This document shows positions 28,001 to 36,094 of a stretch of 64,000 bases of DNA, piece after piece. The first letter of the stretch is position 1. Each line of letters opens with the position of its first letter. A program made the position numbers and the translations under genes. The DNA is from Paracoccaceae bacterium (GTDB lineage Bacteria; Pseudomonadota; Alphaproteobacteria; Rhodobacterales; Rhodobacteraceae), in the NCBI GenBank assembly GCA_022843025.1, contig JALHOL010000002.1, positions 310,001 to 374,000 of the forward strand, in the 5' to 3' direction. The notes below the pieces were generated by a model. It saw nothing but the letters and a program-made list of their open reading frames with translations. It did no database searches and had not been told where the DNA came from.

Positions 28001-29335
28001 GTCGGTCTGCGATGCGTTGTTGACGATAAAAGTATCGTCGCCCGCATCCCCGAACACACTGTCGGTCCCGGCCCCGCCTTGCAGCGTGTCATTGCCGACA
28101 CCGCCATACATCGTGTCGTTGCCCGACCCGCCATCCAGGCTGTCATTGCCGGCGGGGCTGTTGCGCCCGACCACCGACACGTCATCCACCATCAGGTCCG
28201 AATTCACCGATGTGGTCGATGCCGTGTTGGTGATGCGGATCGTCATCGTCGACGTCGTTGCCGTAAAGGCAAAGGTCGGGTTCTGAATCGTCCCGTTCAG
28301 AACGACATAGGTCTGGCTCGACACCACGTTGCCAGACGCGTCCAGCACTGTGACCACAACGGTATGCGTGCCCACACCGCTGCCGTTCTCATAAAGACGC
28401 AGCGACAGGTCATAGGTCTCGCCCGGCTGCGTCGTGATCGTCTGCTGGATCGAATCGCCGATCGCGGCTTCGTCGTTGTTGTTGAACCCGACCCCCGGGC
28501 TTGCCGGGGTTCCGGCGGTATAGGTGATAGGCGCGGCACCGCCCGTCGGGTTGTTCACCGTCCAGCCGCTCAGGCCGCTGGCGAAAGTCCCGTTGGTGAT
28601 CAAATTCGCCGCCGCGGACCCGTCACCGATCAGAACATCGTTCCCGTCGCCGCCCTGCAACTGGTCATCGCCGTCCCAGCCCGTCAGGACATCGTCCCCG
28701 GTCCCGCCCAGAACCGTGTCGCTGCCCAGCCCGCCATCCAACTGGTCGTTCAGCGCGCCGCCATCAATCTGGTCATTGCCGGCGCCACCGAAGACGGTGT
28801 CATTCCCGGCGCCGGACTGCACCGTATCGGCACCCTCTCCGGCAAGGATCTGGTCATTGCCGGCCCCGCCGACTACGGAATTATCCGCCGCCTGCTCGTA
28901 ATCCAGCATCGCAAGCGAGGTATAGGGAACGCCCGTCGCCGTGCTGGTGACCGTGCTCCCCACGGTATACAGCACGCCGGGCTGCAAGGGCGCGGTCGTG
29001 GTGTATCCCACCACCGTCGACCCGATCATAACCTGATAGATCGTGACGGACCCAGCCACCGGATCGGTGACGGTAAATCCATTGCCAAGTCGGATCGTCC
29101 CCGATCCCACCGTGGCACCGGCCGCCGTGATCACCACCCCGGTCTGGCTGCCATCCAGAACCGTCGCCGCCGATCCCGAAAATCCCGTGTCGTCATCCGT
29201 GACCGTGATGGTCAGCGCGGCAGTCGATGAAGACCAGCCCGGATCCAGCCGAAAGGTGGATCCGGTCGTGGGCGTCCCGCCCCCGGTAACAACGACACTG
29301 CCGACGGCATAGCCGTCGATCACATATGTTGGCAT
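25001..29335 (-). CDS. Giant RTX calcium-binding protein with C-terminal Hint domain
   Basis: The 1444-residue acidic protein has no signal peptide, as expected for type I secretion. Residues 1-150 form a unique beta-rich head. Blocks of GGxGNDxLxGG nonapeptides (about 155-240 and 396-1180) should fold as calcium beta-rolls. Residues 244-392 are a jelly-roll-like insert (NLITNGTFASGLSGWTV), resembling a carbohydrate-binding fold. From Cys1246 (PCFTTGTLILT) a Hint domain runs to about 1390, including SPNHAVL; in this order such domains are common at the ends of RTX proteins. The role could be adhesion, biofilm or surface display. A CtrA-type box lies about 70 bases upstream. The ATG at 29335 gives the usual MPTYVIDGYAVGS start. 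Confidence 0.9.
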   Translation of the reverse strand: MPTYVIDGYAVGSVVVTGGGTPTTGSTFRLDPGWSSSTAALTITVTDDDTGFSGSAATVLDGSQTGVVITAAGATVGSGTIRLGNGFTVTDPVAGSVTIYQVMIGSTVVGYTTTAPLQPGVLYTVGSTVTSTATGVPYTSLAMLDYEQAADNSVVGGAGNDQILAGEGADTVQSGAGNDTVFGGAGNDQIDGGALNDQLDGGLGSDTVLGGTGDDVLTGWDGDDQLQGGDGNDVLIGDGSAAANLITNGTFASGLSGWTVNNPTGGAAPITYTAGTPASPGVGFNNNDEAAIGDSIQQTITTQPGETYDLSLRLYENGSGVGTHTVVVTVLDASGNVVSSQTYVVLNGTIQNPTFAFTATTSTMTIRITNTASTTSVNSDLMVDDVSVVGRNSPAGNDSLDGGSGNDTMYGGVGNDTLQGGAGTDSVFGDAGDDTFIVNNASQTDLIFGGDGNDTISFSTATVAANVVFSGTGTGTQNLVGVPAAAFSGIEGINGTELNDTLNAALHGTGVALSGLGGADSITGGGGADQLYGGLGNDTLTGNAGNDLLDGGSEADQLFGGTGDNTLFGGTGNDRLEATTGNDLLYGGAGVDSLFGGDGADLLDGGDDADSLSGGTGNDSLYGGDGADTLDGGTGNDLLSGGLGNDSLTDTSGNNTLYGDDGDDRLTTGSGADLLYGGAGLDSLYAGTGNDLLSGEDGNDLLDAGGGNDTLIGGAGNDSMLGQAGDDTFVLNGNDGTDTIVGGTTTNTLGDLIDATGMTGPTTVTFTGSQTGSLSASGTAAAFSNILRVNLGSGNDTVFGGSGAESVDGGLGDDSLLGAAGSDTLSGGDGNDTLVGGTGSDTLFGGAGDDRFVIGASDGSDSIVGGTGNDTLDFGGLTAAVTATFTGDGTGVISSSAGTTTFSQMEVLQTGSGNDTITGAGGNDTIVAGAGNDRVFGGAGTDVLFGGDGRDSLEGGDANDTLIGGAGSDTLYGGTGLDVVDYSASDAAVNVNLRTMSGQGGHAEGDVMAGIDGVVGSAFNDTIIGFDGESSDAADFFYNRFEGGAGNDILEGRGGTDALFGGADDDTVLGGDGNDTVDGGDGNDVLTGDAGNDTMSGGSGNDQMSGGADNDSMEGGDGADAMDGGTGNDSMAGGAGNDTILGGSGNDTMSGGSGRDTYVFTPGSGRDLITDLDLTLVDGQFTDRLDVSGLVDASGNPVNWADAVVTPDGAGGALVTFPGGEVIRLVGVDPALLSTKEALVQLGVPCFTTGTLILTDRGEVPVEAIRAGDRVMTLDHGLQPVIWAGGRHLDRAALEAEPLMRPVLIRDGAMGNRGDVLVSPNHAVLAEVDGVEMLVRAKHLAEMGDARFRIAKGKKEVGYHHLLLERHGIVYAQGMATETLYPGPMAVAALGPVVAAELAAAFPLLAPVLAGVAEAAELYGPTARPVAKRRQLLTGPNPMRRAAA

Positions 29336-29356
29336 AACACCGCTCGCGCCACGCCG

Positions 29357-29399
29357 CCCGGTCTTGCGCCGGTTCGGGAAGAACCCGGTCTTACGCCGG
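29357..29399. repeat. 16-bp direct repeat in the RTX gene leader
   Basis: CCCGGTCTTGCGCCGG (29357-29372) and CCCGGTCTTACGCCGG (29384-29399) differ at one base and are offset by 27 bp. They lie between the CtrA-type box and the RTX start codon, so they may be a regulator site or part of the untranslated leader. Confidence 0.5.
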
Positions 29400-29401
29400 G
29401 A

Positions 29402-29416
29402 TTAATCCATCCTTAA
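29402..29416 (-). promoter_or_regulatory. CtrA-type box upstream of the RTX gene
   Basis: TTAA-N7-TTAA is the full consensus for the cell-cycle and motility regulator CtrA. Its right half lies in the centre of a perfect 16-bp palindrome CCATCCTTAAGGATGG (29407-29422). The box sits 67-81 bases upstream of the RTX start codon. TTAA is rare in this GC-rich sequence, so a chance match is unlikely but not excluded. Confidence 0.55.
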
Positions 29417-29617
29417 GGATGGCAATTGTGGCGAAATTGTGGCAAACCCGCCATCCCGCTGAAAATGCGTCATAATCCAGCCAAATTCACCCCCGTGTTG
29501 CCAAGGGGACTCACCGTCATACGCCGCGCAATCGCGCCCGTTTCCATGTCACCGTCCGGCTGGGTCAGGGATCTTTCCACCTTGCCAGGGCCACTTCAGC
29601 CCTGCTTTGGAAAGAAA

Positions 29618-29704
29618 TGGTGCGGATGAAAGGACTCGAACCTTCACGGGAGTTACCCCACAGCGACCTCAACGCTGCGCGTCTACCAATTCCGCCACAT
29701 CCGC
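29618..29704 (-). tRNA. tRNA-Leu (anticodon GAG)
   Basis: The minus strand folds as a class II tRNA. The acceptor GCGGATG pairs with CATCCGC, the anticodon stem CAGCG/CGCTG encloses TTGAGGT (anticodon GAG), and the variable arm TGGGGTAACTCCCG precedes the T arm GAAGGTTCGAGTCCTTTC. The 3' CCA is encoded. It decodes CUC and CUU leucine codons. Confidence 0.95.
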
Positions 29705-29806
29705 ACGCTTTGGTTTGGTGGCGGTTGTGTAGCGAAGCGCATCAGCGAAGGAAAGAGGAAAAATCGCCCCCCGATCACCGCCACTTTCGCGCCAGTTCCC
29801 CGCCCC

Positions 29807-30793
29807 TTAGGGCTGCGAAAAGTCCCGCTGCAACCGCCGCGCAGTCGCCTCGGCCATGGCGCGATGCGTGCCGGCTGCGGCGGCGGCAAGGCTTTCTTTC
29901 AGCCGCGCCCCCAACCGCGCGAACAACTGCCCCGTGGCCGTGCCCTCGGTAGGTTGCGGCAACCGCCGTGCATTATGCGCCGCCATCACCGCCCGCATCT
30001 GCCGCGCATTGGCCGCCAGCGCCGTCTGATCCAGCACCCCGCCCTCACCGACCGTGAAGAACGCGCCGCAGCGCCCAGCACAGCGATCCGCCGTCGCCGC
30101 CACTTGCACCAATCCGGCCAGCCCGGCCGTGTGGCGCAGCAGAACCGGGTTGAAGTTGTGGATATGCCCGAAATGAAATAGTCGCCCCTGCAACTTGTTC
30201 TGCGCATCCCGCTCGATGTCAGGCACCTCGATATAGATCACCCCACCCGGCCGCAGCCACCCGGCCAGCCGCTGCAACGATGCCACCGGATCGCGCATAT
30301 GCTCCAGCACATGGCTCAAGCGGATCAGATCAAAGAGCGGGCCCTCAAAGTCGCAATCCTCCAGCCGCTTGCCTTCGATCTGCAAACCCAACTGTTCCCC
30401 GCAATAGGCCGCATAGCCCAGATGCGGCTCGACCGCCGTCACCTGCGCGCCCAACCGCGTGGCCAGAAAGGTGAACTCCCCGCTTCCCGACCCAAGGTCA
30501 AGCCAGGCCCCGCCCCGCGCATAGACATCACGAAACGCCCGGAAATGCCCGTCCAGCCGCTTCAGATTGCGCCAGACCTGCCTCCGGCGCGGCGCAGCCG
30601 CCCCTTTGTAGCTTTCGCGATAAGCGCTGCGATAGAACTGCGTCAGCTCTGCCTCGGTCGGCACGGGATCATTTCGCAACATCCCGCACCCCGAACACAG
30701 AACCGTCACCAGCGGCGCACCGTGCCGATCCCGGTTAGACACGACTTCAACTTCTGTGCCCGCACAGAACCCACATGTTTCGGCCACGCTCAC
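29807..30793 (-). CDS. Class I SAM-dependent methyltransferase with zinc-binding N-terminus
   Basis: The protein has an N-terminal CGFC...CSGCGM pair of CxxC motifs, suggesting a zinc knuckle. A Rossmann methyltransferase core follows with motif I WLDLGSGSGEFTFLA and the post-motif RLSHVLEHMRDP. A C-terminal part is rich in Ala and Arg. This resembles methyltransferases that modify sugars in polysaccharide or antibiotic pathways (Methyltransf_13-like zinc region plus Methyltransf_23 core). I prefer the GTG at 30793, which follows GAGGG; an ATG at 30871 would add 26 low-quality residues. It is divergent from lipB. Confidence 0.8.
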   Translation of the reverse strand: MSVAETCGFCAGTEVEVVSNRDRHGAPLVTVLCSGCGMLRNDPVPTEAELTQFYRSAYRESYKGAAAPRRRQVWRNLKRLDGHFRAFRDVYARGGAWLDLGSGSGEFTFLATRLGAQVTAVEPHLGYAAYCGEQLGLQIEGKRLEDCDFEGPLFDLIRLSHVLEHMRDPVASLQRLAGWLRPGGVIYIEVPDIERDAQNKLQGRLFHFGHIHNFNPVLLRHTAGLAGLVQVAATADRCAGRCGAFFTVGEGGVLDQTALAANARQMRAVMAAHNARRLPQPTEGTATGQLFARLGARLKESLAAAAAGTHRAMAEATARRLQRDFSQP

Positions 30794-30991
30794 TGATCCC
30801 TCTACTGCCGATCCTTCTAGTCGGCACCCTGTCCCATTTGCGCATGTGGAAAACTTCGGCGCTTTTGCCAAGATGGCGCATCAAAAATATCGCCTGCGTT
30901 GCATGCGTTCCGGTCTGCGGGGCGTGACAACGTCACGCCAAGGCCTTATCTCCACGGTCAAGGAGGCGGGACACCTTCCCGAAAACGCGCC

Positions 30992-31690
30992 ATGGTCGAT
31001 TGGAAGCATCTTCCGGGCCTCAGCCCCTATCTGCCCACGCTGGCAGAGATGGAATCCCATGTCGCCGCCATGTCCGAAGGTCGCGCGTCAGAATCGGTCT
31101 GGCTGCTGGAACACCCGCCGCTCTACACCGCCGGCACCTCCGCCAATCCCGCCGATCTTGTGCAGCCCGACCGTTTCCCCGTCTTCGATGTCGGGCGCGG
31201 CGGCCAATACACCTATCATGGCCCCGGCCAGCGCGTGATCTACACCATGCTCGACGTGGGCGCCCGTGGCCGCGATGTGCGCTGCTTCGTCCGCGCACTG
31301 GAGAACTGGGTCATCGCCACCCTTGCCGAATTCAACGTCACGGGTGAGGTGCGCCCCGGCCGTGTGGGCGTCTGGGTCACCCGCCCCGACCGCGCGCCCA
31401 ACCCCGACGGCACCCCGAACGAGGCCAAGATCGCCGCCATCGGCGTCAAGCTGCGCCGCTGGATCAGCTTTCACGGCATCTCGATCAATGTCGAACCCGA
31501 TCTCGGCCATTTCGCGGGCATCGTCCCCTGCGGCATCCGCGACCATGGCGTCACCAGCCTTGTCGATCTCGGCCTTCCCGTCACCATGGCCGATCTTGAC
31601 GCCGCGCTGATCGCCACCTTCCCCCGTTTCTTCCCCCCGCAGGGCGGTCTGCATCCCAACGGGCTGCACCCTGCCACCTGCGCCGCCTGA
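30992..31690 (+). CDS. lipB: Octanoyltransferase (lipoate-protein ligase B)
   Basis: LipB moves octanoyl from ACP to lipoyl domains of 2-oxoacid dehydrogenases and the glycine cleavage system. The 232-residue product shows [34 protein letters not shown] and the catalytic Cys in GIVPCGI with the conserved Lys upstream. The ATG at 30992 matches the family start ([13 protein letters not shown]). An AGGAGG lies 26 bases upstream, further than ideal. It may be transcribed together with the two LytTR genes, which start only 6 bases after its stop. Confidence 0.94.
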   Translation: MVDWKHLPGLSPYLPTLAEMESHVAAMSEGRASESVWLLEHPPLYTAGTSANPADLVQPDRFPVFDVGRGGQYTYHGPGQRVIYTMLDVGARGRDVRCFVRALENWVIATLAEFNVTGEVRPGRVGVWVTRPDRAPNPDGTPNEAKIAAIGVKLRRWISFHGISINVEPDLGHFAGIVPCGIRDHGVTSLVDLGLPVTMADLDAALIATFPRFFPPQGGLHPNGLHPATCAA

Positions 31691-31695
31691 CAGCC

Positions 31696-32493
31696 ATGGC
31701 CCTGATCCCAGCCCCCCTGATCGACACGGCGCTGGACGAGTTGTCCCCCATCCTGCGCAGCAAGGGCTTTTGGGCGGGCCTCCTTGGCCTTGCCGTGGTG
31801 CTGGGCGTGGCAGGCCCCTACGGCACCGCCGAAACCGTGCCACTCCTGCACCGCATGATCTACTGGTGCGTGATCGTCGTCACCACCGGCACCTTGGGCT
31901 TTGTGCTGGGCTTTGTCGGCTGCGACATTTTCCACGCGCTCGGCCTGCCGAAATGGCTCGCCGCCCTTGTCTCCGGCGCGCTCACCGGCCTGCCCGTCAG
32001 CGCCATCGTCTTCACCGTGAACGGCGTGCTGCTCCAACCCGGGGATCTTGCGATCAACGACATGCCGCTGGTACTGTCGATCGTGGCCATTTCCGCCGTG
32101 ATGTCGCTGGCCACCTATATCGCCTTTTTCGCCGCCCCCTCCAAACCTGCCACCCTGCCACCCTACAACGCGCCGCCGCGCCTGCTGGACCGGCTCCCCG
32201 CAGAAATCTGCGCGCCCCTCGTCGCCCTCACGGCCACCAATCACTACACCGAGGTGACAACAACCGCAGGCACCACCCGCCTGCTCCTGCGCCTGTCGGA
32301 CGCCATCGCCGAATCCGCGCCCACCCCCGGATTGCGCATCCACCGCTCGCATTGGGTGGCAACCGATCAGATAACCGCCGCGCGTCGCGATGGCCCGCGC
32401 GCGATCGTCACCCTTGCCGATGGCCGGGATTACCCGGTCAGCCGCAGCCACCTCAAGGCGCTGGAACAGACCGGCCTCCTGCCGCCACGTTGA
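31696..32493 (+). CDS. Membrane-anchored LytTR-domain regulator (copy 1)
   Basis: The 265-residue protein has four predicted membrane segments (about 25-140) followed by a LytTR DNA-binding domain (about 170-265) with [18 protein letters not shown] and [10 protein letters not shown] motifs. There is no receiver domain, so signal input is probably through the membrane part. It starts 6 bases after lipB and is followed by a paralogue. The two C-terminal domains are very similar while the membrane halves differ strongly. Confidence 0.85.
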   Translation: MALIPAPLIDTALDELSPILRSKGFWAGLLGLAVVLGVAGPYGTAETVPLLHRMIYWCVIVVTTGTLGFVLGFVGCDIFHALGLPKWLAALVSGALTGLPVSAIVFTVNGVLLQPGDLAINDMPLVLSIVAISAVMSLATYIAFFAAPSKPATLPPYNAPPRLLDRLPAEICAPLVALTATNHYTEVTTTAGTTRLLLRLSDAIAESAPTPGLRIHRSHWVATDQITAARRDGPRAIVTLADGRDYPVSRSHLKALEQTGLLPPR

Positions 32494-32529
32494 CGCGGCC
32501 GCGCAGAGGATTAAACATCCCTGCACACC

Positions 32530-33327
32530 ATGGCACTGACCTTTCCCTCCGATATTGATCTTGCCTGGGCGCAACTGCGCCCCATCCTGCGCAATCCGCG
32601 CTTCTGGATCAGCCTTGTCGCGCTTGGCCTGGTCATCGGCATCACCGGCCCCTTCGGAACCATGACCGCGCTGCCCGTCCTGCCGCGCCTTGCCTATTGG
32701 GTGTTCATGGTGGTGGTGACGGGGGCCATCGGCCTGATCCTGTGCCGCTCCCTGTCGACCATGCTCGCGCGCAGCGGCCTGCCGCGCCTGTGGGTCGCCC
32801 TGCTGGCGGGTCTGGTCGCGGGCGGGCCGATCTCCCTGCTCGTCCATGGCCTGAACGCGCTGCTTCTGCGCCCCGGCGACGTGGCACTCGGGCCAGAGGC
32901 GCTGACCGCATCCCTCTTTGCCATCAGCGCCTTCATCTCTGTCGCCGTCTCGCAAATCTTCTTCGCCGATCCGCCCGCCGCGCCGATCCTGCGCCCCTAC
33001 ACGCCCGCGCCGCGCCTGCTCAACCGCCTGCCCAAGGACATCCGCGCCCCCCTCGTCGCCCTGACCGCCACCGATCACTACACCGAGGTGACGACCACCG
33101 CAGGCAGTGCCCTCGTGCTGATCCGCCTGTCCGACGCCATCGCCGAGGCCGCCCCCACCCCCGGCCTGCGCATCCATCGCTCCCACTGGATCGCGCTTGA
33201 CCAGATCACCGCCGCCCGCCGCGACGGGCCCCGCGCCAACATCACGCTCACCACCGGCACCGACCTGCCGGTCAGCCGCAGCCACCTTGCCGCGCTGGAA
33301 CAGACCGGCCTCCTGCCGCCGCGCTGA
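32530..33327 (+). CDS. Membrane-anchored LytTR-domain regulator (copy 2)
   Basis: This paralogue of the preceding gene has the same length (265 residues), four predicted N-terminal membrane segments and a C-terminal LytTR domain ([29 protein letters not shown]). The DNA-binding domains are about four-fifths identical by eye, whereas the membrane parts are only loosely alike. The two proteins may heterodimerise or recognise the same sites in response to different signals. It lies upstream of ctaD but is separated from it by an FNR-type box. Confidence 0.85.
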   Translation: MALTFPSDIDLAWAQLRPILRNPRFWISLVALGLVIGITGPFGTMTALPVLPRLAYWVFMVVVTGAIGLILCRSLSTMLARSGLPRLWVALLAGLVAGGPISLLVHGLNALLLRPGDVALGPEALTASLFAISAFISVAVSQIFFADPPAAPILRPYTPAPRLLNRLPKDIRAPLVALTATDHYTEVTTTAGSALVLIRLSDAIAEAAPTPGLRIHRSHWIALDQITAARRDGPRANITLTTGTDLPVSRSHLAALEQTGLLPPR

Positions 33328-33362
33328 CCACCTGCAAACCACCCCCCCTGCGACGTTTGTAC

Positions 33363-33376
33363 TTGATCTGTATCAA
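33363..33376. promoter_or_regulatory. FNR/FnrL box upstream of ctaD
   Basis: TTGATCTGTATCAA matches the FNR consensus TTGAT-N4-ATCAA perfectly. It is centred about 140 bases upstream of the ctaD start codon. FnrL is the oxygen-sensing Fe-S regulator of Rhodobacterales, so this box suggests control of the aa3 oxidase by oxygen. The direction of the effect depends on the unknown transcription start. Confidence 0.75.
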
Positions 33377-33509
33377 ACTCCCCCGTTGCCCCTTTCCGGC
33401 CTGCGGGCTATTACCAAACACAGCCGCCCGGATTCCGCGCAAGCGGGCCTGGCTCAAGGGAACCGTCCGACGGGAATACCCGCGGAACACGCAAGAACGG
33501 GAGACGCCA

Positions 33510-35189
33510 ATGGCCGACGCAGCCATTCATGGCCATGATCATGACGAGCGGGGGTTCTTCACCCGCTGGTTCATGTCCACAAACCACAAGGACATCGGGA
33601 TCCTCTACCTCTTCACCGGCGGTCTCGTCGGTCTGATCTCGGTCATCTTCACCGTCTACATGCGGATGGAGCTGATGAACCCCGGGGTTCAGTACATGTG
33701 TCAGGAAGGCCTGCGCTTCGTTGCCGATGCGGCAGCGACCTGCACGCCCAACGGCCACATCTGGAACGTCACCATCACCGCGCACGGCATCCTGATGATG
33801 TTCTTCGTGGTGATCCCCGCGCTGTTCGGCGGCTTCGGCAACTACTTCATGCCGCTGCAGATCGGCGCGCCGGACATGGCCTTCCCGCGGATGAACAACC
33901 TGTCCTACTGGCTCTATGTCGCGGGCACCTCGCTGGCCGTAGCCTCGCTCTTCGCCCCCGGCGGCGGTGGTGAGCTTGGTTCGGGCGCAGGCGTGGGCTG
34001 GGTGCTCTACCCGCCGCTGTCGACCACGGCCGAAGGCGGCTATGCCATGGACCTCGCGATCTTCGCGGTGCACCTCTCGGGCGCCTCCTCGATCCTCGGC
34101 GCGATCAACATGATCACCACCTTCCTGAACATGCGCGCCCCTGGCATGACCATGCACAAGGTCCCGCTGTTCGCCTGGTCGATCTTTGTGACGTCCTGGC
34201 TCATCCTGCTGGCCCTGCCGGTTCTGGCCGGTGCCATCACCATGCTGCTGACCGACCGTAACTTCGGCACCACCTTCTTCACGCCCTCGGGCGGCGGTGA
34301 CCCGGTCCTCTACCAGCACATCCTGTGGTTCTTCGGCCACCCCGAAGTCTACATCATCATCCTGCCCGCCTTCGGGATCATCTCGCAGGTCATCGCAACC
34401 TTCTCGCGCAAGCCGATCTTCGGCTACCTTCCGATGGTCTATGCGATGGTGGCAATCGGGGTTCTGGGCTTCGTCGTCTGGGCGCACCACATGTACACCG
34501 TCGGCATGTCGCTGACCCAGCAGTCCTACTTCATGCTGGCGACCATGGTGATCGCGGTGCCCACCGGCATCAAGATCTTCTCCTGGATCGCCACCATGTG
34601 GGGCGGCTCGATCGAAATGAAGACCCCGATGCTCTGGGCCTTCGGCTTCCTGTTCCTCTTCACCGTCGGTGGCGTGACCGGGATCGTTCTGTCGCAGGCG
34701 GGCGTCGACCGCGCCTATCACGACACCTACTATGTCGTGGCGCACTTCCACTATGTGATGTCGCTCGGCGCCGTCTTCGGCATCTTCGCAGGCATCTACT
34801 ACTGGATGGGCAAGATGTCGGGCCGCCAGTACCCCGAATGGGCAGGCAAGCTGCACTTCTGGGCGATGTTCATCGGCTCCAACCTGACCTTCTTCCCCCA
34901 GCACTTCCTGGGCCGTCAGGGCATGCCCCGCCGCTACATCGACTACCCCGAGGCGTTTGCCTACTGGAACTGGTGGTCGTCCATCGGCGCGATGATCGCC
35001 TTTGCTTCCTTCGTGTTCTTCATCGGCATCGTGTTCTACACCCTGTTCTTCGGCAAGCGCGTCACCGAGAACAACTACTGGAACGAATACGCCGACACGC
35101 TGGAATGGACCCTGTCCTCGCCGCCGCCGGAGCACACTTTCGAACAGCTCCCCAAGCAGTCGGATTGGGATAAGGGCCACGCCCACTAA
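33510..35189 (+). CDS. ctaD: Cytochrome c oxidase subunit I (aa3 type)
   Basis: CtaD carries heme a, heme a3 and CuB and catalyses oxygen reduction with proton pumping. The 559-residue protein has twelve predicted membrane segments and the classical motifs: [10 protein letters not shown] (heme a ligand), [12 protein letters not shown] (CuB His and cross-linked Tyr), WAHHMYT (CuB His pair) and [10 protein letters not shown] (heme a3 and a ligands). The K-channel lysine is in PTGIK. The ATG at 33510 follows GGGAG and yields the expected start STNHKDIG. The other ctaC/ctaE subunits are not in this window. Confidence 0.97.
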   Translation: MADAAIHGHDHDERGFFTRWFMSTNHKDIGILYLFTGGLVGLISVIFTVYMRMELMNPGVQYMCQEGLRFVADAAATCTPNGHIWNVTITAHGILMMFFVVIPALFGGFGNYFMPLQIGAPDMAFPRMNNLSYWLYVAGTSLAVASLFAPGGGGELGSGAGVGWVLYPPLSTTAEGGYAMDLAIFAVHLSGASSILGAINMITTFLNMRAPGMTMHKVPLFAWSIFVTSWLILLALPVLAGAITMLLTDRNFGTTFFTPSGGGDPVLYQHILWFFGHPEVYIIILPAFGIISQVIATFSRKPIFGYLPMVYAMVAIGVLGFVVWAHHMYTVGMSLTQQSYFMLATMVIAVPTGIKIFSWIATMWGGSIEMKTPMLWAFGFLFLFTVGGVTGIVLSQAGVDRAYHDTYYVVAHFHYVMSLGAVFGIFAGIYYWMGKMSGRQYPEWAGKLHFWAMFIGSNLTFFPQHFLGRQGMPRRYIDYPEAFAYWNWWSSIGAMIAFASFVFFIGIVFYTLFFGKRVTENNYWNEYADTLEWTLSSPPPEHTFEQLPKQSDWDKGHAH

Positions 35190-35209
35190 GGCCACGCAAC
35201 CTGAAACGA

Positions 35210-35243
35210 AAGGCCCCGGAACCCCCGGGGCCTTTTGCTTTTT
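35210..35243 (+). terminator. Intrinsic terminator after ctaD
   Basis: A 10-bp stem AAGGCCCCGG/CCGGGGCCTT with a 5-base loop is followed by a T-rich tract (TTGCTTTTTG). It lies about 20 bases after the ctaD stop codon. Confidence 0.9.
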
Positions 35244-35474
35244 GTCCACCGCCAAGCAGTTTCTGGCGCAGCAACCGCGCCGGAACTTGCGACAGTTTAT
35301 GCGTTCCCACACCCCAAGCAGAACCAACCGCCTTGCCAGCCCGACACGCACCACCCCGCCTGTCTCGCGCCAGAAACCGCTGCGGCATGTGCCTCAAACG
35401 TCGCTGCCCAAAAGACGCCGGAACAAGCCGTCGCACCCCCTTCCCTTCCTGATCCGTCGGGTTAACTTCGCGCC

Positions 35475-35984
35475 ATGCCCTACCAATGGTTGCCCCCTTC
35501 CGAAGACGCACAGGCCCGCCTGCACCTCTGGCCCTACCGATCCCTGCCGCGCAAAGGCTTTGTCCTGTTTATCGGCGGCACCTCGGCCATGGTGCTGTTC
35601 CCCATGGTCTCCGTGCTCGGCTCGCCTGTCCTCTGGGGCATCCTGCCCTTTGTCGCGCTGGCGATCTGGGGCATGTGGGCCGCACTCTCCCGCTCCTACC
35701 GCGACGGCGAGATTGTCGAAGACCTCACCCTTACCCCGGACAGTCTCTCGCTCACCCGCCACGGCCCCCGCGGGCGGCGGCAGGACTGGCAGGCCAACCC
35801 GTTCTGGGTCTCGGTCCACCTGCACCCGACCGGCGGCCCCGTGCCCCATTACCTCACCCTGCGCGGCAGCGGGCGCGAGGTGGAATTGGGCGCTTTCCTC
35901 TCGGAAGAAGAACGCATCGCCCTGCGGGATGAGTTGCAGGCCCGCCTCGCCCGGCTGAACAGCAACCCCGGCGCAGTGACGTAG
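35475..35984 (+). CDS. DUF2244 domain-containing membrane protein
   Basis: The 169-residue protein has two close membrane helices (about 28-75) and a soluble C-terminal part with the motif WQANPFWVSVHLHP. It matches the DUF2244 family found across alphaproteobacteria, often near cytochrome oxidase genes, as here downstream of ctaD. The function is unknown; a link to respiratory complex biogenesis is only suggested by location. A TTAA half-site lies 13 bases before its start. Confidence 0.8.
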   Translation: MPYQWLPPSEDAQARLHLWPYRSLPRKGFVLFIGGTSAMVLFPMVSVLGSPVLWGILPFVALAIWGMWAALSRSYRDGEIVEDLTLTPDSLSLTRHGPRGRRQDWQANPFWVSVHLHPTGGPVPHYLTLRGSGREVELGAFLSEEERIALRDELQARLARLNSNPGAVT

Positions 35985-36094
35985 CGGCGGATCGGCACCA
36001 CGCCCCTTCACAGGAAGGTGATCACCTCCCACATTAGACGGCAGCACGGGCGCAAGATCCGTGATCAGACGTGTTTCCGGGGAGGAACAACAGA

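Noticed and set aside
26000-28900. Regular short repeats that might look like a CRISPR array
   Set aside because: They are imperfect 27-base units encoding GGxGNDxLxGG in frame, i.e. RTX repeats, with no uniform spacers and no cas genes.
33411-35354. Long minus-strand open frame rich in His, Glu and Asp opposite ctaD
   Set aside because: It is the antisense shadow of ctaD caused by GC-rich third positions, has no start signal and no family resemblance.
35460-35474. TTAA half-site just before the DUF2244 gene
   Set aside because: Only one half of a CtrA box is present; the second TTAA is missing.
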